From CBDHDJ01 sp965261645 (GTDB lineage: Bacteria > Pseudomonadota > Alphaproteobacteria > SHVV01): a stretch of DNA of 64,000 bases. Location of the stretch: positions 620,001 to 684,000 of the forward strand of contig CBDHDJ010000002.1 of the NCBI GenBank assembly GCA_965261645.1. Reading direction: 5' to 3'. Position 1 is the stretch's first letter, and every line of letters starts with the position of its first letter. The position numbers were made by a program, and so were the translations under genes. The notes beneath the pieces were generated by a model. The model was not told where the DNA came from. It searched no databases and was given only the letters and a program-made list of their open reading frames with translations. Shown here in pieces: positions 32,600 to 40,531 of this stretch.

Positions 32600-32739
32600 C
32601 CGTGGGGCCGCCCGGCGAAGCGTGTACAATCCTCCGGCCAAAGCTTCGGCAAACCGGGCGCGAAATGGCGAGCACCTCGCGCGCCCTTGCGCCACGCCGA
32701 TCTATGATCGCTGGACCTTTCGAAGTAGCGGAATGAACG

Positions 32740-34089
32740 ATGCCCAAGATTCCGTGTTTGCCCGATCACAAGGGATTCGACATTGCCGAGGGGGAGACCA
32801 TCCTGGAAGCGGCGCTCCGCGCCGATATTCCCCACGCCTATGCCTGCGGCGCCAACGCCAAGTGCTCGACCTGCCGCATCTGGATTCTCGACGGTCACGA
32901 TCACTGCGGGACGCCGGGCGAGCGCGAACGCGCATTGTCGGAGCCGCTGGGCTTTGGCCCCGAGATGCGCCTGGCATGCCAGACCCGGCTCTCGGGCGAT
33001 GTGAGGCTCAGGCGCCTCGTGCTCGACGAGGCGGACCTCGAGATCACCAGCCAGATATCGCGCAAGCGTTTGGGCCGTTGCGGCGAAAGCCGGAACGTGG
33101 TGGTGCTGTTTGGCGACATCCGCGACTTCACCGGGTTCGCCGAGCCGCTGTCGTCCTACGACGTGGTGTTCGTCCTGACCCGCTATTTCTATCAGATGGG
33201 CGAAGTCATCGAACGGAACGGCGGCTATATCGACAATTTCATCGGCGACGAGATCATGGCCCTGTTCGGCATCGAGGACGATGACCAGGCGCCGCTCAGG
33301 GCCGTGAAGGCCGCGCTCGAAATGCTCACGGCGATCGACAGGCTCAAACCCTATATGGACGCCATGTACGGCCGGCACTTCGATATGGGCATCGGGCTGC
33401 ATTACGGCGAGGCGGTGATCGGCACGATCGGCTCGTTGAAAAAGGACAAGCTGACCGCGATCGGCGACACCGTGAACGTCGCCAGCCAAATCGAGGAGGC
33501 CAACAAGGAGGCCGGCACCCGCCTTCTCATTTCAGACGACCTTCATGACAAGATTAAGGACGATGTCGTGGTCGAGGATTTCATCCGCGTCAAGCTGCGC
33601 GGCACGAGCGAGCGCAAGACGCTCTATGAAGTATCCGGCCTCGAGGCGGCCGCGTTGCAGGGCATCGCCTATCAGACCGCCGGACCGGAAACCACGCAGC
33701 GCTTCGCCGGTCTGGATTGGGTGAGCGTGCTTCCCGAGTCGGAGCTGCCGGCCGGCGCTCGCAAGGTTGTCGAACGCAATGAGTTCGATCTCCTGCTCAT
33801 CCGCACGGCGAGCACGGTCTATGCGACGAACAATGCCTGTCCCCACCTCAATTTGCCCTTGAACGACAGCGAGGTGACCAGCGACGGCGTCATCGTCTGC
33901 CGCTGGCACGAAAGCAATTTCGATCTCGAGACCGGCGAGATCCGGCGCTGGTGCACCAAATTGCAGGAGGATGGCACGTCCAAGGGCATGGAAGCGCTGG
34001 GCAATATCAGCAAGAACCAGAGGTCGATGACGATGTTCCCGGCGCGTATCGCCGATGGCGCGGTTTGGGTGGCGCTCGATCTGGAGTGA
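32740..34089 (+). CDS. Ferredoxin-class III cyclase-Rieske fusion protein
   Basis: Three redox/signalling modules are joined in 449 residues. Residues 1-105 are a [2Fe-2S] ferredoxin domain with Cys36, Cys42, Cys45 and Cys80 (Cys-x5-Cys-x2-Cys...Cys). Residues 118-300 are a class III nucleotide cyclase domain with metal-binding Asp126 (LFGDIRDF) and Asp170 (NFIGDEIMALF). Residues 325-449 are a Rieske [2Fe-2S] domain with CPHLNL (Cys367, His369) and CRWHES (Cys387, His390). In the cyclase motif TVNVASQIE the Asn is present, but the usual Arg is Gln (residue 250). No signal or membrane helix is seen, so it is cytoplasmic. It likely couples redox state to cAMP/cGMP output, which is inference. 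Confidence 0.93.
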   Translation: MPKIPCLPDHKGFDIAEGETILEAALRADIPHAYACGANAKCSTCRIWILDGHDHCGTPGERERALSEPLGFGPEMRLACQTRLSGDVRLRRLVLDEADLEITSQISRKRLGRCGESRNVVVLFGDIRDFTGFAEPLSSYDVVFVLTRYFYQMGEVIERNGGYIDNFIGDEIMALFGIEDDDQAPLRAVKAALEMLTAIDRLKPYMDAMYGRHFDMGIGLHYGEAVIGTIGSLKKDKLTAIGDTVNVASQIEEANKEAGTRLLISDDLHDKIKDDVVVEDFIRVKLRGTSERKTLYEVSGLEAAALQGIAYQTAGPETTQRFAGLDWVSVLPESELPAGARKVVERNEFDLLLIRTASTVYATNNACPHLNLPLNDSEVTSDGVIVCRWHESNFDLETGEIRRWCTKLQEDGTSKGMEALGNISKNQRSMTMFPARIADGAVWVALDLE

Positions 34090-34413
34090 GGCGGCACAAG
34101 CCCGAAGCACCGCCGCCGCGGGGGTCTGGGGCGTGCGCCACATGATTAGGCGCGCCGATCTTCTCCATCTCGACTGGACGGAGGGCGTTCCGTGACCTTG
34201 ACCTGGCGCCATTCGTGTCATGGGGCCGAAGTGGATCAAACCGAAGGGAACTGGGCATGAGCTTTTACGGCGTAGAAGTGGGTGACGACCTCAACAAGGT
34301 CTACGGCCACCTCGAAGAAGTGCGCCTGCTCTACGACAAGGCCGGGCACCAGTATTTCTTCGGCGACAACATGGTCGCGCTCTCGCGCAACATGGCATTC
34401 GCGAAGGACAGCC

Positions 34414-35168
34414 CTTGCCTATCCGGTTATCACCCACACCCACTATATGTAGTGTGTCTCCTTGGACTGCAGGCAAGGGCCGGCGCAGGCGCATTGAGGA
34501 GGCGATCCGGCTAATTCTTGATTGTTCTGAAAACCGAACCGGATTTTAATTCACGTCACGTACTTAACATCGGGGGACGGAACGGTGGCGACCAAGGGAA
34601 AAACGAAGAAACCCACGGCCAGACGGGAAGCTGCTGATGAAACGACATCGTCTGAGCGATTGACGGCACTAGTCGAAGAAAGCGACGCGCTGGCACGAAT
34701 CGTTGCGAAGAACCCGTCCGCGCCTGTTAGTCTCCTGCGCGTTTTGAGTCGCAGCGAAGACGAAGCGACACGCAAGAACGTGATCCTCAATCCGTTTACT
34801 CCATATGACGTATTGAGCGAACTTGAAAACCAGTTCACAGAGCTATTTGTGAATAATCCGGCACTCGAATCCTACAATTCAATGAAGCTCTGATTTCCTG
34901 GAATATTCCATCGGTGTCGTTCACCTCCGATTTCAGATAAATTTCAATGAAGTGACGGTCCTTTATGCAACGTGGCGTTTTGCCAAATCCGACTCAATGA
35001 TTAGGATTTCCACCACGCTAAAGTGTCGCCTAAAAGCCGCTACAATGCCGTCCGAGTCCCTGCTCGGCATCGCCGGAGATATCTCCGCTTCGACCTGCAC
35101 CGAGCTTTACTCAGGAAAATGGGTGCACACTACATATAGTGGGTGTGGGTGATAACCGGATAGGCAAG
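34414..35168. mobile_element. 755-bp mobile cassette with 43-bp perfect TIRs and an 8-bp target duplication
   Basis: The ends are exact inverted repeats of 43 bp: 34414-34456 (starting CTTGCCTATCCGGTTATCAC) and 35126-35168. GGACAGCC is repeated immediately outside (34406-34413 and 35169-35176) and belongs to the host gene, proving insertion. Inside each repeat is a small palindrome, CACTATATGTAGTG. The interior is visibly AT-richer than the chromosome and encodes one protein (34585-34893) that is not a transposase. The element must therefore rely on a transposase elsewhere, like a mobile insertion cassette. From 34894 to 35125 I see no gene. Confidence 0.92.
34585..34893 (+). CDS. LRV-like repeat protein carried by the cassette
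   Basis: This passenger gene encodes 102 residues from GTG 34585 (GGGGGACGG upstream). A Lys/Thr-rich N-terminus is followed by three to four helical units of leucine-rich-variant style, for example ALARIVAKNPSAPVSLLRVL then ATRKNVILNPFTPYDVLSEL and FVNNPAL, with the N-P-x-x-P pattern typical of LRV repeats. Such domains bind proteins or nucleic acid, and the function here is unknown. It is not a transposase, toxin or antitoxin that I recognise. The AT-rich codon use differs from neighbouring genes, indicating recent acquisition with the cassette. Confidence 0.65.
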   Translation: MATKGKTKKPTARREAADETTSSERLTALVEESDALARIVAKNPSAPVSLLRVLSRSEDEATRKNVILNPFTPYDVLSELENQFTELFVNNPALESYNSMKL

Positions 35169-35815
35169 GGACAGCCGTTTCGCCAGCGCCTTCAGCGACA
35201 ATGTTCGTAACCGGGTGGATGAGTTCAAGTTGTGGCGGCTCCACATCTACTGCTGGGCAGGCCGGGCCGCACTCGCCCTGCCAGGGGATTTCGTCTAGTG
35301 CGGCGTGTTCGAGGGATTCTATTCCGCCGTCCTGCTGCAGTTTCTCGATTTCGCAACCATCGATAAGCGCCTGTTTCTCTACGACACCTTCACCGGCCTC
35401 GCCGAGGATTATTCGACCGAACAAGAGCGCTCAACCGTCGGCTATGGCCTCAAGGAGCCGAATAAATGGTATGACGAGGTGCGCGAACGTTTCGCGCCCT
35501 ACCCCAATGTCGAGGTGATCCGCGGCGTCGTGCCGGACATCCTGCACGAGACCTCTCCCGAGGCCGTCGCTTTCCTCCATCTCGACACGAATGCCGGCGC
35601 CGCCGAGGTCGGTGCGCTCGAGGTGCTGTTCGAACGCGGGTGCGATGGCGGGATCATCCTGATGGACGATTACGGGCGCCACGAATATGCCGATTTGCAG
35701 AGTGCTCTGGAGGCCAGGCTGCAGGCGCACGGCCAGATGGTGTTGGAGCTGCCCACCGGACAAGGCCTGGTCATCAAGCGGTCGTGACACGCCGCTCCGC
35801 ACGCACACCGATGAG

Positions 35816-35891
35816 TGGCGTCCCCTAGGGGAGTCGAACCCCTGTTTTCGGCGTGAGAGGCCGATGTCCTAGGCCACTAGACGAAGGGGAC
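35816..35891 (-). tRNA. tRNA-Glu (CTC)
   Basis: The minus strand folds as a complete tRNA: acceptor GTCCCCT pairing with AGGGGAC, D-arm TCTAGTGGCCTAGGA, anticodon loop CCTCTCA with CTC (decodes GAG), T-loop GGTTCGACTCC, and an encoded 3' CCA (35816-35818). All 76 nt match alphaproteobacterial tRNA-Glu. No integrase or attachment-site duplication is seen beside it, although the disrupted methyltransferase gene ends only 28 nt away. Confidence 0.97.
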
Positions 35892-36015
35892 TGGATGCGT
35901 AGAGATACAGGCGGCGGCTCTTTTGATCAAGGGTATCGCCCGGCCGGCCTGCCTGGGATCTCATCACGAACGGTGGGCGGGCCGAGCCGCTTTTCGCGTC
36001 GGATTGATCTTGCCT

Positions 36016-37065
36016 TTACCCCGCCGCCTCGAGCGCGCACGCCTCGCGGACAAGGGCGACCAATCGGTCCACGGCCGCGGGTTCGGTGTTGAAGCTTGCC
36101 ACCAGGCGGATCGTCGTGGCGCCCGGCCCGCCCCAGCGGTAGAACCCGACGCCCGCGCCCTCGAGGTGGCGAATGGTGCCTTCGGGCAGCGTGATGAACA
36201 CCTCATTTGCGTCCACCGGATAAGCGATCGAGGCGCCCGGCACGGCAGCGAGAGCTTCGGCCAATCGGGCCGCGCAGTCGTTGGCCTTGGTGGCGAGACG
36301 GAGCCAGAGCCCGTCCTCCAGATAGGCCTCGAGCTGGGCGGAAAAGAACCTCATCTTGGACAACAGGTGCCCGCCACGCTTGCGCTGGTAGATGAAGCGC
36401 GCCGCCAGCTCGGGCTTGAAGAACACCACCGCCTCCGCCGCCAGCGCGCCGTTCTTGGACGCGCCGAACGAGAGGATATCGACGCCCGCCCGCCAGGTGA
36501 CATCGGCCGGCGCACATCCGAGATAGGCAAGCGCGTTGGCGAAGCGCGCGCCGTCCATATGAACGCCGAGGCCGTGCGCCTTCACGATTCGGGCAAGCTC
36601 CGCGATCTCTGAGGGCGAATAGACCGTGCCGCATTCGGTCGACTGCGAGATACTCACCGCCGCCGGCTGGACGTGGTGCGCGATACCGGTCCCCGCCCGT
36701 GCCAGCATGTGCGCCAGATCATCTGGTTGGATTTTGCCGCCCGCGCCGTCGAGCAGCACCAGTTTCGCGCCACCGGTGTAGAACTCGGGCGCGCCGCATT
36801 CATCGGCCTCGATGTGGGATTCGTGATGGCAATAAACCGCGCCATGGGGCGGGGCGAGCTGGGCGAGGGAGAGCGCGTTCGCCGCCGTCCCGGTGGCCAC
36901 CGGGAAGATCGCGAGATCGGTCTCGAAGACCTCGGCAAAGCGCGCCGTCAAGCGCTCGGTGATCGGATCATCGCCGTAGGGCATCGCCGCGCCCGTATTC
37001 GCACGTTCGATCGCGGCCACGATCTCCGGGGCCACGCCCGATGCGTTGTCACTCGCGAAGTTCAT
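36016..37065 (-). CDS. Low-specificity L-threonine aldolase-like PLP enzyme
   Basis: This fold-type I PLP enzyme has 349 residues and splits threonine or allo-threonine into glycine and acetaldehyde, or acts on similar beta-hydroxy amino acids. Landmarks are NFASDNASGVAPEIVAAI (opening substrate loop), GTAANALSLAQ (cofactor phosphate), HMDGARFANALAYLG (Asp binding the pyridine N) and SFGASKNGALAAEAVVF with the PLP Lys. The reaction gives glycine, feeding the C1 pool together with fhs earlier in the window. ATG 37065. It is a single gene, downstream of the M67 peptidase in the same direction. Confidence 0.92.
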   Translation of the reverse strand: MNFASDNASGVAPEIVAAIERANTGAAMPYGDDPITERLTARFAEVFETDLAIFPVATGTAANALSLAQLAPPHGAVYCHHESHIEADECGAPEFYTGGAKLVLLDGAGGKIQPDDLAHMLARAGTGIAHHVQPAAVSISQSTECGTVYSPSEIAELARIVKAHGLGVHMDGARFANALAYLGCAPADVTWRAGVDILSFGASKNGALAAEAVVFFKPELAARFIYQRKRGGHLLSKMRFFSAQLEAYLEDGLWLRLATKANDCAARLAEALAAVPGASIAYPVDANEVFITLPEGTIRHLEGAGVGFYRWGGPGATTIRLVASFNTEPAAVDRLVALVREACALEAAG

Positions 37066-37092
37066 ATCGTCTCCCTTGTGCTCTAGAGCGGC

Positions 37093-37572
37093 TCAACCGA
37101 GACTCGGTCCCGTGATCCTGTCACGCGAGACATAAGGACCCCAATCGGTGGTGCGCACCGATATCTCCTCGAATCGGGTAGTCTCGCCGTCGTGGACCAG
37201 GACATGGCCGGTGGTGAGAACGGCCTCGCAGTCGAGCACAGAAGTGATCACCCACACGAGCTCGGGCTCCCAGGCCTGCTCCAGATCCGCCGCCGAGGGT
37301 CGGGCGCTTTCGTCGGGATGCGAATGATAGAGGCCGATGACACGATGCGGACCGCCGCGCAGGGTGCGGTGGAGATCGAGGCGGAGCTTGGGATCGATCT
37401 CGAAGCGATGGTGCTGATCGGCAGCTAGATTGGGGCTCGGTGCCACGCGCGCGACGCGCCACTGCCGCGATGCCTCGGCCACCCCCACCAGCAGGCCGCA
37501 GGCTTCCTCGGGATAGGCCGCCTCGGCGGCCGCCACCAGCTCGCGCAGATGCTCCGGTTCGAATGCGATCAC
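37093..37572 (-). CDS. M67 family (JAMM/MPN+) metallopeptidase
   Basis: This JAB1/MPN+ zinc isopeptidase-like protein has 159 residues. The JAMM signature is complete: Glu in YPEEACGLLVG, then IGLYHSHPDESARPSAAD with His-x-His, Ser and Asp. Bacterial members remove or process ubiquitin-like sulfur carriers such as ThiS/MoaD types, or act on small amides. The start is GTG 37572, overlapping the stop of the upstream membrane-protein gene by 4 nt (GTGA), so they are translationally coupled. This pair beside rluD-rpoH is a recurrent alphaproteobacterial arrangement. Confidence 0.9.
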   Translation of the reverse strand: MIAFEPEHLRELVAAAEAAYPEEACGLLVGVAEASRQWRVARVAPSPNLAADQHHRFEIDPKLRLDLHRTLRGGPHRVIGLYHSHPDESARPSAADLEQAWEPELVWVITSVLDCEAVLTTGHVLVHDGETTRFEEISVRTTDWGPYVSRDRITGPSLG

Positions 37573-37871
37573 GGCGCACCCTCCAATTCAAACGCGCCCA
37601 GCTCACCGCCCGAGCGCGCGTCGAGCACGATGATGCGGGAGCGGCCCTGGCCGTCCTTCACCCAGACGACCACACGGCCATCCTCGATCGTCACCTGCTC
37701 AACGGTGCTGCCGGGTGGAAGGTTGACCGACCTTGCCCCGAACGAGGCCGGCGCCTCGCTGCGTATCTCCGCCTTGCCGCCAAGCCGGTTGAAGATGGTG
37801 GTGCCGATCACCGTGATTCCGGCGATGATCAGGATTCCCATCACGATGACTAAGGCCTTGAGCACCTGCAT
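37569..37871 (-). CDS. Small membrane-anchored protein (DUF6476-like)
   Basis: This protein of 100 residues has one N-terminal membrane helix (LKALVIVMGILIIAGITVIG) and a beta-rich extramembrane part (VTIEDGRVVVWVKDGQGRSR). It resembles the DUF6476 family, which is found beside rluD in alphaproteobacteria and has no known function. It lies divergent from rluD with a 26-nt gap and is coupled to the M67 peptidase downstream, so a membrane-linked partner role is possible. Confidence 0.75.
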   Translation of the reverse strand: MQVLKALVIVMGILIIAGITVIGTTIFNRLGGKAEIRSEAPASFGARSVNLPPGSTVEQVTIEDGRVVVWVKDGQGRSRIIVLDARSGGELGAFELEGAP

Positions 37872-37897
37872 GTTTTAGGTCCAGTCTCCCCGCGGAC

Positions 37898-38875
37898 ATG
37901 GAACGCCCGGACGACCTTTCTCATGAGGTAGCCGCAAGCCGGAAGGATGCGGGCGATCGACTCGACCGGCTGCTGGTGCGCGCCCTGCCAACGCTGTCGC
38001 GCTCGCGCCTCAAAGCCCTCATCCAGACCGGCCAGGTGACGGCGGGCGGAGAGACGATAGCGGCGCCCTCCTACCGGGTCAAACCTGGCCAAAGGTTCGT
38101 GATCATCATTCCGCCAGCCGGTGAGCCGGTTCCCAAGGCGCAGGCTCTGCCGCTCAGCGTTGTCTATGAGGACGCCGACGTCATCGTCATCGACAAGCCG
38201 GCTGGGCTGGTTGTTCACCCGGCGCCGGGCAACCCCGATCGCACGCTGGTGAACGCCCTGCTCGCCCACTGCGGTGACAGTCTATCGGGCATTGGCGGCG
38301 TGCGCCGCCCGGGGATCGTCCACCGGCTCGACAAGCACACAAGCGGCCTGCTCGTCGCGGCCAAGACTGATCTCGCGCAGCAGGCGTTGACCACTCAGTT
38401 CGCCGCGCGCACGATCGAGCGCGCCTATCAGGCCATCGTCTGGGGCGTGCCCGCGCCGCGGCGGGGCGAGATCGCCGATCCCGTCGGTCGTCATCCGCGA
38501 AACCGCAAGAAGATGGCGGTCGTCGAGCGTGGAGGCAAGCTCGCGCTCACGCGTTATCGGGTGATCAAGGTGCTGGGCGGGGTGGCAGCGCAGTTGGAGT
38601 GCCGGTTGGCCACCGGGCGGACCCACCAGATTCGCGTCCATTTGGCGAGCCGGGGCCACCCGCTGATCGGTGATCAGGTCTACGGGGGGGCGCGCCATCG
38701 CTCGATCAAAACCCTGCCACCGGCGGCACAGGACGACATCAACGCGTTCGGGCGCCAGGCGCTTCACGCCTATTTGATCGGTTTTCGCCACCCGGCCAGC
38801 GACAAATCATTGCAATTTACGAGTCATTTACCATTTGATCTTAAGGCGTTACTCAACCGATTAGAGAGTCTGTAG
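37898..38875 (+). CDS. rluD: Ribosomal large-subunit pseudouridine synthase, RluD type
   Basis: This RluA/RluD-family enzyme has 325 residues and isomerises uridines in 23S rRNA. An N-terminal S4 RNA-binding domain (RLDRLLVRALPTLSRSRLKAL) is followed by the catalytic domain with RRPGIVHRLDKHTSGLLV, whose Asp is the nucleophile. The C-terminal QLECRLATGRTHQIRVHLASRGHPLIGD is also typical. ATG 37898 follows the divergent small membrane protein. RpoH is the next gene in the same direction, a common pairing in alphaproteobacteria. The last 70 nt are AT-rich and could hold the rpoH promoter. Confidence 0.95.
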   Translation: MERPDDLSHEVAASRKDAGDRLDRLLVRALPTLSRSRLKALIQTGQVTAGGETIAAPSYRVKPGQRFVIIIPPAGEPVPKAQALPLSVVYEDADVIVIDKPAGLVVHPAPGNPDRTLVNALLAHCGDSLSGIGGVRRPGIVHRLDKHTSGLLVAAKTDLAQQALTTQFAARTIERAYQAIVWGVPAPRRGEIADPVGRHPRNRKKMAVVERGGKLALTRYRVIKVLGGVAAQLECRLATGRTHQIRVHLASRGHPLIGDQVYGGARHRSIKTLPPAAQDDINAFGRQALHAYLIGFRHPASDKSLQFTSHLPFDLKALLNRLESL

Positions 38876-38876
38876 A

Positions 38877-38912
38877 ATAAGCGGGGCGCAGTCATTGGCG
38901 CGCCCGCTTTGC
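38877..38912 (+). terminator. Weak hairpin after rluD, possible terminator or attenuator
   Basis: AAGCGGG (38879-38885) pairs with CCCGCTT (38903-38909) with further GCGC pairing inside, just after the rluD stop and before rpoH. Only three T follow, so termination would be partial. Confidence 0.3.
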
Positions 38913-38960
38913 GCGCCGAAAAGGCCGCCCCGCCCATCGAGCCTAAAGGATCAGCGTACC

Positions 38961-39842
38961 GTGGCGCGAACCACCATTCCCACCATAAGCCCGGAAGCCA
39001 GCCTGTCGCGCTACCTCCAGGAGATCCGCAAGTTCCCCATGCTGGAGGTTGAAGAGGAATACGTCCTGGCGAAGCGGTGGCGCGAACATGAGGACGTCGA
39101 GGCGGCGCACAAGATGGTCACGAGCCATCTCCGGCTCGTCGCCAAGATGGCGATGGGTTATCGCGGCTATGGCTTGCCGCTTGGCGATGTCATCGCTGAG
39201 GGCAATGTCGGCCTGATGCAAGCGGTCAAGCGGTTCGATCCCGAGCGCGGATTTCGCCTCGCGACCTATGCGATGTGGTGGATCCGCGCATCAATTCAGG
39301 AATACATCCTGCATTCCTGGTCCCTGGTGAAGACCGGCACGACGGCTGCCCAGAAAAAGCTGTTCTTCAACCTGCGCAAGGTGAAGGGCCAAATCAAGGC
39401 GATCGAAGAGGGCGATCTCACGCCCGAGCACGTGACCGAGATCGCCACGCGGCTCGACCTACCCGAGGTCGACGTCATCAACATGAACCGGCGGCTCTCA
39501 TCGTCGGACCAGTCCCTCAACGCAACCATACGGGACGACGGCGACAGCGAGTGGATCGATTGGCTGGTCGAGGAGGAGCCGGATCAGGAGGTCGTGTACG
39601 GCGAGACTCAGGAGCTCGACCAGCGCCGTAAGCTCCTCAAGCAGGCGATGGCGATTCTAAGTGAGCGTGAGCGCGATATTTTAGACGAGCGGCGCCTCAA
39701 GGACGACCCCTCCACCCTCGAAGATCTGAGCAAAAAATACGGCATTAGCCGGGAGCGTGTCCGTCAGATCGAAGTCCGCGCCTTCGAAAAAGTCCAAAAA
39801 TCGATGAAGAACGCGGCCCTCGAGCAGCATCTCGGTCACTGA
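38961..39842 (+). CDS. rpoH: RNA polymerase sigma-32 (heat-shock) factor
   Basis: This sigma70-family factor has 293 residues and directs polymerase to heat-shock promoters. Region 2 shows the NVGLMQAVKRFDPERGFRLA core and WWIRASIQEYIL. The RpoH-specific box QKKLFFNLRK is present, and region 4 contains the helix-turn-helix STLEDLSKKYGISRERVRQIE. The frame opens at a TTG at 38895, but GTG 38961 with AAAGGA upstream gives the expected ARTTIPTISPEASLSRYL beginning. Alphaproteobacteria often have two RpoH paralogs; only one is in view. It converges with the small membrane-protein gene 39863-40531. Confidence 0.96.
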   Translation: MARTTIPTISPEASLSRYLQEIRKFPMLEVEEEYVLAKRWREHEDVEAAHKMVTSHLRLVAKMAMGYRGYGLPLGDVIAEGNVGLMQAVKRFDPERGFRLATYAMWWIRASIQEYILHSWSLVKTGTTAAQKKLFFNLRKVKGQIKAIEEGDLTPEHVTEIATRLDLPEVDVINMNRRLSSSDQSLNATIRDDGDSEWIDWLVEEEPDQEVVYGETQELDQRRKLLKQAMAILSERERDILDERRLKDDPSTLEDLSKKYGISRERVRQIEVRAFEKVQKSMKNAALEQHLGH

Positions 39843-39862
39843 GCGCAGCCCGCAGCCGGCGG

Positions 39863-40531
39863 TTAGGCCGCCTTATTGGCCGCCCCCTCGGACGGTGCGC
39901 CTCGATCATCAACCTGACCGGGTGGTAGCTCTTCCTCGCCCGGCGACCCGGTATACGCGGGCCCGCCCGGTTCCTCTTCATCCGGCGCCAGTGTCCGGGC
40001 CTCTGCCGGTGTCTTCTCCTGGGCGTCATCCTCGAGCGCAGACGAGATGAGATCGAGGCCCCACTCCCCGACGAGCCGCTTCTGACGATCCTTGAGCGCG
40101 GCGATTTGCGCGATGGCGCGGCGCTCGAGTGTGAATGATACGCATTGCGGCCCGATGAACATGACCAACGCTCCAATCCCCGCCGCGCCGTACATGGCAG
40201 CCCAGGACATCGGATTGGCAAGCACCTGGAAGGCGGCCGGCAGAGTCCCGCCGGCGTGCCAGAGCCAGGCGACCACAGGGATCACACCGGACAGATTAAA
40301 CGCGAGGATGACATGCGTCGTGACGTTTTGCGGCCCCCGTTGAACGATGAACGTGGCCAATGTGGGTATCAGACCGACCGCGACGATGACGAACGTGGAA
40401 AGCGACAGGCCGATAAGGATCACGACCAGGAAAACGCCGAGAATCGACTGGCGAACCTTCGCCTTGGGCGGAGCTCCCTTCCCGGACGCTGGGGCTGAAC
40501 CGGTCGATGCCTTTTTCCTTGTGAGCTTCAT
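39863..40531 (-). CDS. Membrane protein paired with the pseudokinase, unknown function
   Basis: This 222-residue protein has a basic N-terminus (KLTRKKAS), three membrane helices (SILGVFLVVILIGLSLSTF, then TTHVILAFNLSGVIPVVAWL and MYGAAGIGALVMFIG) and a long acidic Pro/Glu-rich C-terminal tail, probably cytoplasmic. The ATG overlaps the stop of the pseudokinase gene (ATGA at 40528-40531), so the two are translated together. I do not recognise a family; partnership with the pseudokinase is inferred from coupling alone. Confidence 0.75.
   Translation of the reverse strand: MKLTRKKASTGSAPASGKGAPPKAKVRQSILGVFLVVILIGLSLSTFVIVAVGLIPTLATFIVQRGPQNVTTHVILAFNLSGVIPVVAWLWHAGGTLPAAFQVLANPMSWAAMYGAAGIGALVMFIGPQCVSFTLERRAIAQIAALKDRQKRLVGEWGLDLISSALEDDAQEKTPAEARTLAPDEEEPGGPAYTGSPGEEELPPGQVDDRGAPSEGAANKAA

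Larger units (their letters stand above)
34257..35787 (+). pseudogene. TylF/MycF-like SAM-dependent O-methyltransferase, split by a cassette
   Basis: The 5' part (MSFYGVEVGDDLNKVYGHL...MAFAKDS) stops at an inserted 755-bp element, and after the 8-bp duplication the same frame resumes (DSRFASAFSDNVRNRVDEF). The joined protein is a TylF-type methyltransferase of about 255 residues. It has the SAM-binding stretch GDFV.CGVFEGFYSAVL, the acidic LYDTFTGLAEDYS, and the metal/substrate segment GGIILMDDYGRHEYA. A second defect lies in the 3' half: TAG at the codon after GDFV, where related proteins have Glu, so GAG to TAG is plausible. Intact relatives methylate sugars or peptides, often in natural-product pathways. 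The gene is inactive unless the cassette excises and the amber codon is suppressed. Confidence 0.85.

Noticed and set aside
35816..35891. tRNA-Glu as an integration site
   Set aside because: No integrase gene and no repeat of the tRNA 3' end is found in the window.
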